From Bolinopsis microptera (taxonomy: Eukaryota; Ctenophora; Tentaculata; Lobata; Bolinopsidae), in contig NC_087076.1 of assembly GCF_026151205.1 (NCBI RefSeq), positions 6,068,902-6,128,901 of the forward strand: a DNA stretch of 60,000 nt, in the 5' to 3' direction. Of this stretch, positions 33,901 to 44,811 are shown piece after piece (the stretch's first letter is position 1; every line of letters begins with the position of its first letter). A program made the translations under genes and the position numbers. The notes beneath the pieces were generated by a model. That model saw only the letters and a list, made by a program, of their open reading frames with translations. It was not told where the DNA came from and made no database searches.

Positions 33901-36900
33901 GCAATAGATATTTACAAGCTCACTTCGAATAGATCGTTAAAATGAGTCGATCGCGATATTATATCATACAATCTACAATCTCTATCTCACATTATAAAGA
34001 TATTCAATAACGACAGGTTACTTAACAAAGCTTCTTACTGTTGGTACTCCGCTCAGTTTGTGGAGTCCATCTCCGTTTTGGCTGATGATATACTTGACGA
34101 AGCCCTAGAAATTAATATTAATCACGTCTACTACTGAGCTACAGAAAAATTTGTGATAATTTCAAAAATTTGTAGAAAATATAAATCAAAAGCATGAACA
34201 AGGTGACGCAAATCTTTACATTAATTATTACATTAATATTCACTAAGAACCTGATCAAGAAGGATTTTCAGGGCCTCGTGAGTGTAAGTAGGTCGGAGGG
34301 TCTCGTAGTCCACACCAACATCAGGTATTGCGGGATCTTCCTTCTTTGTTAACGACACTGTAAACCAGTTTGTTATTGGAAATTTAAATAACTTTAACAG
34401 TTTATAAACTTCTGTTGTCTTAGTTGTAACTTAGTATAATTAAGTTAGTAGGTAACTGTATTATATATCATAAGTTACGTTGAATTTTATAACTTATAGT
34501 TCTGCTCAGATATGTTTGGGTCAGTAACTCTGATAAAAACTGAGAAGAAGTGCTGACTTCAGTTATTGCATGTTAAGGCTGTTGTTTTGTGGTAAATGTG
34601 TAATGATAATGAGTGACTTGCGTATAAACTATTAACAAATATACTGCAAAGCAGAAAAGATTCCAGAAACTGAACAATCTGTTTAAAAACCACCACGATG
34701 TTTATTAATTTGGTCTTAATATTATGTTCCGACAGCTTTAGTCGGTGGTCCAGTTTTGCAGCCCCCTCCAGACTCCAGATCTATAGAATCATCCTATTAT
34801 AAGAGTTGGGATCACGTGACTATGTTAAAACTCACGCACTCTCGCGATACCCATCCTATATAGCGACTATAATCGATCATTTTCTGATACCTGATAGTCG
34901 ATCAGGTGTTGTGCTGTCACCTTCTTTCGCAAAAATCTACCATTTCTCGACAGGTTATCGGCTATTTGTACAGCCAGAATTGATACCTTGATATAGAGCT
35001 TATAGTTATAAATTGATAAGTATATTTAGAACTTATAAACATTTATGGGGTCGTACATATATAACGTAATCACTGAAGGGGGAGGGGGTTTCTTAGTGAT
35101 TAAGCTAGTGTAATTTTGACACAATAGCTATGCATAAAACTGATCACGGAGGGGGGAGGGGTTAAAAATTGGCCAAAAAGTGACTACATATATATGAACG
35201 GTCCCTTATGAACTATTTATTTAACATTAGTACTTGCAGCTGGCACATGATGGGACAATCCACCCATTGGACCATTCAAAAAGATTGTACTTCAAAAGTT
35301 CGAACTATTTACAAATCGGTATTGATGTCAGAAAAAGCTGAAAATCTCGGAAGCGATGCAACAGCTGCATGACTTTAGAATTGCTGTGCTCTATTCGCGA
35401 TAGTTTTTCTTTTAACTCTGTTTTTTTTTTTCAAACTCAAATTCCGTGACGACTGACGATCACCAATGTTTCGTGAACGAAATTCGAGGAAATATATCAA
35501 GCAACCTCTTTCATGCACTTACCAAAAACAACACCTGCAGCTCACTATATCCCACATTGTCCCCCCCCCTCCCACAATGTCCCCCCCACAATGTCCCCCC
35601 CTCCTAAATGAACCTTGTCAAACTTCCTCAGACTCCCGGTTTAGTATAACACAGATCTCATTGGCTAGCTGTTTTGAATTAGCAGACCTGTTACCCGCAC
35701 TAACTATTTCTCTCTCTAAACGTAACTTGTTAAGCCTCACAGGTGGGGATTCCTCTCTCAACATCACCTGTATTGCACAATATGTGGGCCATCAGCAGCT
35801 GCAACGGTTTTCAACTCCTAATTATTGTTTGAAATATTTTCTTCACTGGTTCCCATTTTCTAACAGCTCATAAAATTTAAAGCAGTCACAATGTCCCCCC
35901 CCCACAATGCCCCCCCACAATGTCCCCCCGCCCCCCCCTCCCCCCCCCCCCCCCCACAATGTCCCCCCCCCCCCCACAATGTCCCCCCCCCCACAATGCC
36001 CCCCCCCCCATAATGTCCCCCCCACAATGCCCCCCCCCCCCCCCACAATGTCCCCCCCACCACAATGCCCCCCCACAATGTCCCCCCCACAATGTCCCCC
36101 CTCCTAAATGAACCTTGTCAAACTTCCTCAGACTCCCGGTTTAGTATAACACAGATCTCATTGGCTAGCTGTTTTGAATTAGCAGACCTGTTACCCGCAC
36201 TAACTATTTCTCTCTCTAAACGTAACTTGTTAAGCCTCACAGGTGGGGATACTTCTCTCAAGATCACCTGTATTGCACAATATGTGGGCCATCAGCAGCT
36301 GCAACGGTTTTCAACTCCTAATTATTGTTTGAAATATTTTCTTCACTGGTTCCCATTTTCTAACAGCTCATAAAATTTAAAGCAGTCATTATCTCGTTTT
36401 AATTTTGCATGATTGAGAACGTAGGGTGCTTTTATTTGAAACATAATATAATAAATAGCAAAGTTAAGTTAAAGGAACCCTCCCCCTATAGAATGACAGA
36501 GGTGTACAACACAACAGCAGACCACACCATAGGAATAGCACTGTGCATCGTCTCCGTCCTGGGCACCACCCTCAACACTCTCAGCTTCCTCTACTTCTCC
36601 AGTCTCCACACTCGCAACACCACTGCTCAGTTCTTTAGAACTCTCTACATGGTCATCACCTGCAACGACTTCCTCATCTGCGCCGCACTCTTCCCCAACA
36701 TAGACGCAGCATTTGCAGAGGAGCGCGCTGGCTTACTCTCCAAACACCCCCGGTTCTGTAGCACCTGGGTGATGGTTATGTGGGTCCTTCCTCAGATGTC
36801 CATATTCCTAGTTGGTCTGCTTAGTGTCTCCAGACTTGTTGTTCTCAAGTACCCCACCAAACAGTTTAACCCCCGACTCGCCTGTTTACTGCCTGCACTC

Positions 36901-39900
36901 TGCATGGTTGTTATCTTATCAGTTTCAGGCAGTTTGAGGGTGTCCGGGATAATGTTCCCGAACTATTTCCTAGAATGGCTCTGCTGTGTCCCGTCTTGTT
37001 TCCCCGCTACAAGCAACGACTCTGACATTGTGACACCAGGACAAGTCTGGAAAGGTATTATCATTGCTATCCCTTACAACGTGATCCCCGGTCTCTCCAT
37101 CCTCCCTATCAGTGTTTCCTTCATCCTCTCCCTCATGTCTCTCAAGAGATCCACTGTGGTGTCCGCCAGCATCAACAGCTCTTCTAAGCGGCAGCGTGAA
37201 GCAGCCGTAACTGTCATCATTGTCACCTCACTCTATATCCTGTTCAACATTCCATACGCTGCATTCCTCACCTTCATCCTCAGTGGACTCTCAGAACCGC
37301 TCCCTCCTGATACCAATATTGGAGACTTCGTCAAGGACAGGATCACTCAGTCAACGGGGAGGACGTTTGTGGATAAATACCTGGCAGTGATAGTTTACAT
37401 CGTGAACCCCAGCGTGAACAGTCTGGTGAACCCTTTGATCTACTTTTGGAGGATAAAGAGTTTCCACTCGAGTGTAATGTCATTACACGTGTGTAGGACT
37501 GTACGGAAGGTGCAACCCCACCAAACCCACAACACTGACACTAGAGACACTGTAGTTTAGTTGGTGTTTAAATATTTTATTGTAGATTATTATAATAGTG
37601 ACCTAAATTATTAATCTGTAAATTGTTATAACATTTGCCATTCAGGCATTTATTAAGGAGTAATTGTGAACGATTTCAATTGTAATTAATTGAATAACAA
37701 GTGGAGGCTGGACCATGCTAACTCTACACATTAGCAGCAACATCTGCAGCAACATCTGCAGTCTGTACTCTGTAACACATTCTTCTACGGTGCTGAATAC
37801 AGGCTATGAGGACCAAGGGGGGGGGGGGGGGGCGTTCTGGTCGTCCCAGTTGGGCGGTCCCAGCTTAATCCCGGTCCAGACCAAAAAATTGGTCCCGGTC
37901 GAGCCTTGGTAATATTACGATAGATAATATATCCGAGAGACCACATTTGAATCGTTCAATAGTTTGATCCAGCAATTTACTACGCTACAATTAATGGCAA
38001 ATTATGCTAATCGTAACTAATTGCATCCAATATACCATACATACCATTCAATTTCATAACATTTGCGGTCATATGATCTGGTAACACGAACACCCAAAAC
38101 CAATTGGTCAGTCAACTATAGATGGTATATGACATATTGATGTGCTCGAAGTTTGATTTGGGGTACACTCGACTTAGGGCGGCTTCAGCGTCCGAACAGA
38201 AATAGTCTTCTTCCAAATCTGCCTATCCAGCATGAGTTTGTTAATCTCTTTGCTGTCGTCAAGCCCCGTGTCCTTCCGAAGGATGTCAATGTATGTGAGA
38301 TGTGGTCTTCCCCTTCGACGATGTCCTTGAAGGGGTTCCCAGAAGAGAAGTTGATGACCTAATAGTTCTTCATGTCTCGCTAAATGACCTGCGAGTCTCA
38401 TCCTCCGTGCAGCTATCTTATCAGATGCTCTGATGAGGTGTCCATACACCTTGGCGTTAGTCTGCCGCTCTTTCCAGTCAATGTTCAGTGCCATCCTCAG
38501 CATTCTCGTATAACATCCATCAATACGTTTTGCGAGGGTCTGGCTGACAGTCCATGTTTCAGAGCCATATAGAAGGATGGACTCGACTGTAGCCAGGAAC
38601 AGTCGTATCTTGAGATCTCTACGCATATCCGACTTCCATACAAGCTTCATCTGGTGACACGCTCCCCATGCCTTAGCTTTCCTCACTTCGAAGTCCTTCT
38701 CCGAACTCTTCATTCTACTACCCAAATATACGAAGTCATCGACTTTCTCAATGTTCTTCCCACTCCCAGCAACCAGAGTCGGGTTATCATCATCTCTTAT
38801 GTTGATTCCCATGTACTTAGTTTTCCCCTCGTTGAGGTGGAGTCCAACTGAGTTGGCCGCCAGTTCCAGACTCCTGAGGAAATCTTGTGCCTCCGCAACA
38901 ATATCTGTTATAAGAGCAAGGTCGTCAGCAAAGTCCGCATCAGTGACCTTGACTGCCGGATAGCGACGGCTTCTTCTAGGGTGTAGAGTAAACCCAAAGT
39001 CCCTTCCCTCTAGGGACACCCTCATAATGTAGTCAATTACGATTATGAATAGGTAGGGCGCCAAAGTGTCTCCCTGCATCACTCCTGCTAGAATGAAGAA
39101 TGCTTCACTCAGACCATCCTCGGTAATCACACGAGCAAATGTATCTGCATACATTCTTTGTATCAAGCCTACAATCTCCTTGGGAATTCCATATGCCAGG
39201 AGGATCTTCATGAGGAGTCCACGGTGCACGCTGTCGAATGCCTTCTTGAAATCAATGAAGAGCATTACCGCGGTCAGATCTTTATCCCGGGCTCCCTCAA
39301 ATACCCTTCTTAGGCCAAGAATATGACTAGTTGTTGACCTACTCTCTCTGAATCCGTTCTGATTGATCCTTAAGATGTCTTCCATGGCAGGTTTGATCCT
39401 GTTCAGTATCATCTTATTGAGAGTCTTACTCACTATAGATGTCAGTGCAATACCTCTATAGTTATCTACTTTGGGGTACAGTACTTGAGTATCTGGCAGC
39501 ACACTGCACTGTAGGAGAGTGCTGACAATTATAAACAGGAAGTTAGAGCAAGCTTAACAGTTCAGCCCCTATTAACCAACAATGCATCTCTCATTACTAG
39601 TAATGGGTGCTCTCATGTACTGTCCCGAAAGTGTGTGTATGTGTGTGTGTGTGGATCTGTACAATGATGTGATACTGATAGAGCACAAGATAGATACACA
39701 TAGTATTATAAGGGGGGGGGGGGGGCTCTGGATACAGGCGTTAACATGTAGTTTGCCACTTACCAGTGCAATGTAATGTACTTGGTATCATGTACTAGGT
39801 ATTAGGTATCATGCATAAAACACACTAAATTATTATAAAGAAACATATCACTGAAATAAGTTTCAACCCAAATAAGCAGACAGAAGCAGTTTGTACGAAT

Positions 39901-42533
39901 AAATACAAAATTACTACAAAATAAAGATTTAAAGTTTCCAAAACAATACCAACGAAAATGAATTGAAAACCAACTCACAGTCGCTGATGAAGTCGTTGAG
40001 ATCATTACTGGTCCACTTGCCAGCCTTGCCCCGGAAATCACCAATACCCGCTGCTGTAGATATCCCAGCTCCAGTGAACACGATGCAGTGACGCGCACTC
40101 TTTATTAACCGAGCTATCCTGATCGCTTCCCATCCCACTACCACCTGCCATATTGTATGAGTCACGTGTTTCACAGGTCAGGTTATGATGTCATAACACG
40201 TGAAATGACGTCATAACACGTCATACCACCTGCCATATTGTATGAGTCACGTGTTTCACATGTTTTACCTGGTTACCTGGTTAGTTACCTGGTTAGTGGT
40301 TACCTGGTTAGTTACCTGGTTACCTGGTTAGTTACCTGGTTAGTTACCTGGTTATCTGGTTAGTTACCTGGTTACCTGGTTACCTGGTTACCTGGTTACC
40401 TGGTTAGTTACCTGGTTAGTTACCTGGTTACCTGGTTAGTTACCTGGTTACTTGGTTAGTTACCTGGTTACTTGGTTAGTTACCTGGTTACCTGGTTAGT
40501 TACCTGGTTAGTTACCTGGTTACCTGGTTACCTGGTTAGTTACCTGGTTACCTGGTTACCTGGTTACCTGGTTACCTGGTTACCCGGTTACCTGGTTACC
40601 TGGTTACCTGGTTACCTGGTTACCTGGTTACCTGGTTAGTTACCAGGTTACCTGATAACCTGGTTAGTTACCTGGTTACCTGGTTAGTTACCTGGTTAGT
40701 TACCTGGTTAGTTACCTGGTTACCTGGTTACCTGGTTAGTTACCTGGTTACCTGGTTAGTTACCTGGTTACTTGGTTAGTTACCTGGTTACCTGGTTAGT
40801 TACCTGGTTACCTGGTTACCTGGTTACCTGGTTACCTGGTTACCTGGTTAGTTACCTGGTTACCTGGTTACCTGGTTACCTGGTTACCTGGTTACCTGGT
40901 TACCTGGTTACCTGGTTACCTGGTTACCTGGTTACCTGGTTACCTGGTTAGTTACCAGGTTACCTGATAACCTGGTTAGTTACCTGGTTACCTGGTTAGT
41001 TACCTGGTTAGTTACCTGGTTAGTTACCTGGTTACCTGGTTACCTGGTTAGTTACCTGGTTACCTGGTTAGTTACCTGGTTACTTGGTTAGTTACCTGGT
41101 TACCTGGTTAGTTACCTGGTTACCACCTGCCATATTGTATGAGTCACGTGTTTCACAGGTTTTAGATGTTGGGTCAGCAGATAAGATTATAAACCTCAGG
41201 AAAGAGATTGATTTTACAGTTTCAAATATGTCTGGCATGGTACTTGCATAAGAAAATTTTTCCGTGTAGATGAAATATATCATAAATTAATAATATATAA
41301 TATACACATACAAATTATTAAAATGTTCCAATCGAATTTCTTGCTGAAAGCTGAATGCTTAGATTTTATCACATACTAAATATAATGATAAAGTTTACAA
41401 ATAGGATTAGAAGACAGAGTAGTATATATATATAATGTAATATTGCACATTTGATAACTAACCATTGGGTCGTAAAATTCAGCAGCACCAGAGACTTCTT
41501 TAAGAATACTGCGCTCAACACTTTCGAACTTAGGTTGTTCAGTTACAGCCTTGTCTGCTGAATTAGATGTCTTGGAATTCCTGGAAGTCCTGACATACCG
41601 TCGCCCTCCACGCTGCTTTATTGACTGTAAAAAGTTTTTATTTTATATATTTCGACTTAATGCTATTTAATTTCCTCTGTAACACAAAGACAATAAATAG
41701 AGACGAAATGACTCATTGATATAATCAAAATAAAGTTTTGTAGATACAGTGGGGTTCAATGATGTTAAATTCAAAGATTTCGCTTAAGATACACATAATG
41801 CCAAAATTATTTGCTTAAGAAAGATATTATGATTATTAAAAACTCACACCAAGAACGTTTTTCCAGCAGCTGCTGTGAAGCTTAGCAACACCATGACCAT
41901 CGTAGCTCAGAACAAACTTCCCAGAGTTGATAGTAGTTGGGATTGCTATCTCCACTCGCTGCTTCTCTCCAGTGATCGGCTGACCACAAAAACTACATGT
42001 ACCAAATACCTGGTCAGTGCCATACAGTTTATTATAAATACGTATAAGTACTGCAATAGCTCTTTATATTAGTACTAAAGAATTAAGAAATAGAAAATAA
42101 ACATTTGAGAAATTTTACTTGTTTTGGGAAGAATGAGAAACAAACTGGCGAGTTTATCTTGTCAAACCTTTGTTTTTGTTTTTGCGGCAGTAGATCTTAA
42201 CTTTTTTTCCATCAGAGTGAGACAAATCCCGTTTTCAGTCTCACTGCTTGACCCTCCACTGTCATAATTCTTGGGCATACCACCACGAAATGGTGAAGAG
42301 GCCATCCTATCGGTAAGTTGTAATGTTTTACTGCTAACTGTCATAGGTTCAGCCTTACTATGAGGGCTGCAGTTCCATAAGATTATATCTCCACCAAAAG
42401 CACAATTTGATATGTATAAAATATTTCTCAACACGTTGACAAAAGCTACTCGAGCTAATGGGGACGCATTGTGAAAGCCACCGTAAGGAATGCTTACTGT
42501 CGACGACGACCAATCAAAAGACTTTGTAGACAT
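30957..42533 (-). CDS. Sirtuin (SIRT6/7-like) with N-terminal PARP-like zinc finger
   Basis: Ten exons on the minus strand: 42533-42168, 42009-41848, 41624-41463, 40144-39979, 34357-34251, 34104-34039, 33206-33040, 32712-32538, 31636-31467 and 31287-30957. All phases match, giving about 623 aa. Sirtuins are NAD-dependent protein deacylases. Visible motifs: TGAGISTAAGIGDFRGKAG (NAD loop), RPTYTHEALKILL, SQNGDGLH (normally QNxDxLH), catalytic His in ELHGNVFEEYC, zinc cysteines CEKC and RCAKC, SLGTTMAVTPANSLV and ICNRQKTEFD. HRTSRRC and the overall layout suggest class IV (SIRT6/7). Exon 2 encodes CSFCGQPITGEKQRVEI ending LHSSCW, i.e. C-x2-C-x36-H-x2-C, resembling PARP-type fingers. The C-terminus is disordered and basic (KQKRRSSKRIKIKL), likely a nuclear signal. 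Exon 1 and the ATG choice are the least certain part. Confidence 0.82.
31676..31722. repeat. 21-bp tandem repeat x3 (CATCTACATCAGCTTACAGTA)
   Basis: Three copies of a 21-bp unit containing CTACATCAGCTTACAGTA, just past sirtuin exon 9 in the intron. Confidence 0.8.
31822..32537. repeat. 38-bp minisatellite carrying the exon 8 splice donor, about 19 copies
   Basis: The unit begins AAATATTAATAATAACCGC and ends ACAACAAACTTACTCCCCC. On the gene strand each unit reads GTAAGTTTGTTGTGCGG..., the same bases that follow sirtuin exon 8 at its donor (GCC|GTAAGTTTG at 32537). The first unit of the array is therefore the first 38 nt of the intron, and the array fills most of it. Confidence 0.95.
34360..35560. 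other. Intronic DNA, no gene seen
   Basis: Within sirtuin intron 4. No coding exon was recognised; short G-rich tracts occur near 35080 and 35150. Confidence 0.4.
35601..35888 (+). repeat. 288-bp direct repeat, copy 1
   Basis: Starts CTCCTAAATGAACC and ends AAATTTAAAGCAGTCA. Matches 36101-36388 with three differences seen (near 35749-35765). All three would change codons in the shared open frame, so there is no sign of selection for a protein. Confidence 0.93.
35889..36100. repeat. C-rich ACAATGTCCCCCC array
   Basis: Irregular units of CACAATG(T/C) followed by runs of 6-17 C, between the two 288-bp copies; a short version also precedes copy 1 (35560-35600). All Pro- or Gly-rich frames through it are artefacts. 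Confidence 0.93.
36101..36388 (+). repeat. 288-bp direct repeat, copy 2
   Basis: Second copy, exactly 500 bp from copy 1. It ends about 105 bp before the probable GPCR start codon, so it may have duplicated part of that gene's upstream region. Confidence 0.93.
36493..37560 (+). CDS. Class A (rhodopsin-like) G-protein-coupled receptor, intronless
   Basis: Single exon, 355 aa from the ATG at 36493; an upstream in-frame ATG at 36409 would add 28 residues that look non-coding. Seven hydrophobic segments fit class A: TM1 around residues 13-36, TM2 47-70, TM3 92-118, TM4 130-150, TM5 186-212, TM6 236-260, TM7 300-325. TM7 ends in NPLIYFW (NPxxY). The usual DRY after TM3 is SRL (LLSVSRLVVLKYP). Cysteines before TM3 (FCSTW) and in extracellular loop 2 (LCCVPSC) can make the conserved disulfide. 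An NTT site near the N-terminus could be glycosylated. The ligand cannot be predicted. The gene is antisense inside sirtuin intron 4; lack of introns suggests retroposition or lineage expansion. Confidence 0.85.
   Translation: MTEVYNTTADHTIGIALCIVSVLGTTLNTLSFLYFSSLHTRNTTAQFFRTLYMVITCNDFLICAALFPNIDAAFAEERAGLLSKHPRFCSTWVMVMWVLPQMSIFLVGLLSVSRLVVLKYPTKQFNPRLACLLPALCMVVILSVSGSLRVSGIMFPNYFLEWLCCVPSCFPATSNDSDIVTPGQVWKGIIIAIPYNVIPGLSILPISVSFILSLMSLKRSTVVSASINSSSKRQREAAVTVIIVTSLYILFNIPYAAFLTFILSGLSEPLPPDTNIGDFVKDRITQSTGRTFVDKYLAVIVYIVNPSVNSLVNPLIYFWRIKSFHSSVMSLHVCRTVRKVQPHQTHNTDTRDTVV
37561..38150. other. Spacer between GPCR and LINE fragment
   Basis: AT-rich DNA with a G run of about 15 at 37818-37832. 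No gene seen. Confidence 0.4.
38174..39530 (-). mobile_element. Non-LTR retrotransposon reverse transcriptase, 5'-truncated
   Basis: Uninterrupted frame of about 440 aa on the minus strand. RT motifs in order: VDNYRGIALTSIVSKTLNKM, FRESRSTTSHI, MLFIDFKKAFDSVHR (catalytic Asp), GVMQGDTLAPYLFIIV, and DADFADDLALITD (catalytic Asp pair). The thumb and C-terminal region end RGRPHLTYIDILRKDTGLDD. The endonuclease half is missing; residues upstream of YPKVDNYRG do not look like the family, so truncation is near 39530. It sits in sirtuin intron 4 in the same orientation as the gene. The clade is uncertain. Confidence 0.88.
40139..40180. repeat. Sirtuin exon 4 acceptor region, copy 1 of 3 (the real one)
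   Basis: CCACCTGCCATATTGTATGA then GTCACGTGTTTCACA. On the gene strand it gives CATACAATATGGCAG|GTGGTA, the acceptor of exon 4. The same stretch recurs at 40226 and 41122. Confidence 0.85.
40226..40262. repeat. Acceptor-region duplicate, copy 2
   Basis: Repeats the exon 4 acceptor sequence including ATATGGCAG|GTGGTA on the gene strand; lies at one edge of the TACCTGGTTA array. Confidence 0.9.
40264..41122. repeat. TACCTGGTTA/GTTACCTGGTTA minisatellite, about 860 bp
   Basis: Mixture of 7-bp (ACCTGGTT) and 11-bp (AGTTACCTGGTT) steps with some higher-order order: a block around 40630-40760 reappears around 40940-41070, including the variant GTTACCAGGTTACCTGATAACC. On the sirtuin strand the units read CCAGGTAACTAACCAGGTAAC, so the array is full of CAG|GTAACT donor-like and CAG acceptor-like sites. 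Confidence 0.95.
41122..41160. repeat. Acceptor-region duplicate, copy 3
   Basis: Third copy of CCACCTGCCATATTGTATGA..., at the far edge of the array, also carrying ATATGGCAG on the gene strand. Confidence 0.9.
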
Positions 42534-43250
42534 GTGTGATGATGTGATCTTATAACTTTTACTTTACACTAAAAGGGGGGAGACCCGAGAAAGACAGGGA
42601 ATAACTGGTATTAATTTGTATTCTGTTCCCAGATTAATTCAAGCTCCAGATCTCAAACACGTCATATAACGCCATGTTGGCTAGATTATAACATAAAATT
42701 AGTCAGCTAAAACTGAGAAAAGACAATTTTTTGAGAAAAGACAATGATGGTTACAATCATGGCCTGGTACTATAAACTATAAAACAGCTACTGGTTGAGG
42801 TATTGTACCTTTAAATATGACCACCAGCTATTATATCATGTAACCATAGCTCTGAAATAAATAAATTGCTTTACATAGATACATCTGGCCTGATCTTATA
42901 ACATTGTGGTCCCCAGGGGTTTGTTAAAGCACTTACAGGCAACTGAGTACTTTTACAAGCCACAATAAAATTGGCCCTGCCAGTACCAAATCCTGCGCCG
43001 TTTGTCTCGGCCTCGAGTGGCGAGTGCTTGCCCATCGAAAAGGCAATTGAAACACTAATTATATATTGGCATTCTACAGTCTCCAAAACGAAGTACGAAT
43101 GACGAAGGTAAAATAACTTTGAGCTTTGTTTTGGCGACTGATTCATCGATGGGCTGGTAGGTATTTGTTGTTTAGCAGTGTTGAAGATTGAAGCAATTAT
43201 AAAATTTATATCTATCATATATACTAGTGTAAACATTTGATTCACGATGT
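42534..43250. other. Upstream of the sirtuin gene, no gene seen
   Basis: Probable sirtuin promoter side. A 180-aa minus-strand frame over 42871-43413 runs partly through repeat Y/X and has no recognised domain; I do not call it a gene. Confidence 0.35.
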
Positions 43251-43256
43251 CAATCC

Positions 43257-43445
43257 TTCGCAGCTCGGTGAGGCACAGTGGTGCATCTCGCCGATCTACC
43301 GTGGTTGAAAGAAGAATTATTTGATGCGCGGCGCGACCCAGTAGTGCATCGCGCTTTGCTCTAACCAGAGCCCTCTCGCTTGCAGTAGCGCGCTTGTGAA
43401 ACAAGCGCGTCACGCAGTACGCGTAGACACATGGCTATGTGAACA
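43257..43445. repeat. GC-rich dispersed repeat, blocks X then Y
   Basis: Block X (CTCGGTGAGGCACAGTGGTG then CATCTCGCCGATCT) is followed directly by block Y (CTCTAACCAGAGCCCTCTCG, CTTGCAGTAGCGCGC, AACAAGCGCGTCACGCAGTA). Both blocks recur near 55.6-56.1 kb in the opposite order. Confidence 0.85.
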
Positions 43446-43449
43446 TCGC

Positions 43450-44806
43450 GCTACAATGTAAACATATATAATTAATTATGCAAACAAATAGTAACTCGTT
43501 AGATGTGATTATAAAACACATGTTTACGTCAATTATCACTATAGTAGAGGCTCTTACGGGCATTGTCTGCTCGATACGCTAGGGACCCCAGATACACCTT
43601 ACTAGACGTATTTTTGACCGTAGAATCGATTGAAAGTGGTTTTAAAATGATTGGACTGATTGTTCTGGGGTAAAATTGCAAAAAACCGATTTTTGGGCCA
43701 AAAATAGGCCAAAAAACCATGTTTTTTGATATTTTGAGCAAGTTAATTTTGTTGGTATGTCGGCAAAACTTGCATGAAGATAGCTAAAAGACAGCCGCAC
43801 AAGATTATGTAAAAATAAAACAAATCCCTCTATTTGTTCTGAGGTAAAAATCCAAAAAAGTGGTAAAAATTTTGACTTTTTTGCGCGCAATTTATTTTTG
43901 GTACCTATATGCTATATTTTGGAAATTTTTAGTTATATATCTTGTAATAACAACTAATTTAAATATATTAAATATAATGTTGACCCAAAAATTCATTTTT
44001 AATGGAACCAAAATTGTAGGTGCGCCGCGCATATTTTCGAAAATTTACACCGTGATATGAAAATCGAGCGCTAAAGCAAATACTGTCATATTGTCACAAG
44101 AATACCTAGGTCGTTTTTCAGTATTATTGTCGCATTTCGAAACTCCTTTTCACCCTATTTGGTTATCTTTTTGATGTGTAATTTGATTACTAACTATGTT
44201 TTCATGTATTCTATTTGATGTGGAGTACCCATTCATACTATTTCCTATCGTTTTTATCATATGCTTTTTCCTCTAGAGTCGGCTCTATTTGTGACATACC
44301 TCTTATCTTCTACATAGTTTATCGTGGTTTGTTGATACTGAATTGGTTTAATTGATACTATACGATTACTTTGTTAGAAATGTATAGTAAGATGTGACGG
44401 AATAAGAGAAACTAAAATATTTAAATGGGTTGTGGCCATTTCAAAATATTCGATGAGGTTATATTTTTTAAATTGAAGGTCTTTCACCAAATATGACTTG
44501 AATAGTTTTTCGACAAAGTTTTTAGAAGAGCTTTAATGATTTCAAAGAATTAGCAAATTGATTGTACATCTTAGAAGCTACTACAGAGAGGCTACCTACA
44601 CCAAACTTAAATCCGAACATATCTTGCAGATAAGTTGGAGCCAATCCTAGTATGGATTTGTGAGATTTTGTAGTGAGATTTTGAATTCAATCCTCTTCTC
44701 TATATCCATTATCCAACCAGTAAAGATTGATCAGTTCATCCTCAAGATGGTAATGTTTATATTGCCTATCAACAGCTTTGGCTACGGCATTTTGTAGTAA
44801 CTGGAC
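43450..44806. other. Gene-free interval
   Basis: AT-rich with a self-similar patch near 43690-43720 (GGGCCAAAAATAGGCCAAAAA). No coding region recognised. Confidence 0.4.
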
Positions 44807-44811
44807 CTGAT

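Noticed and set aside
35843-36111. Gly-rich and Pro-rich frames
   Set aside because: They follow only from the C-rich array and have no conserved sequence.
35466-36373. A 92-aa frame shared by the two 288-bp copies
   Set aside because: All three differences between copies change residues, and no domain is visible, so it looks non-coding.
42871-43413. 180-codon minus-strand frame
   Set aside because: Part of it runs through the dispersed X/Y repeat, composition is not gene-like and no domain is recognised.
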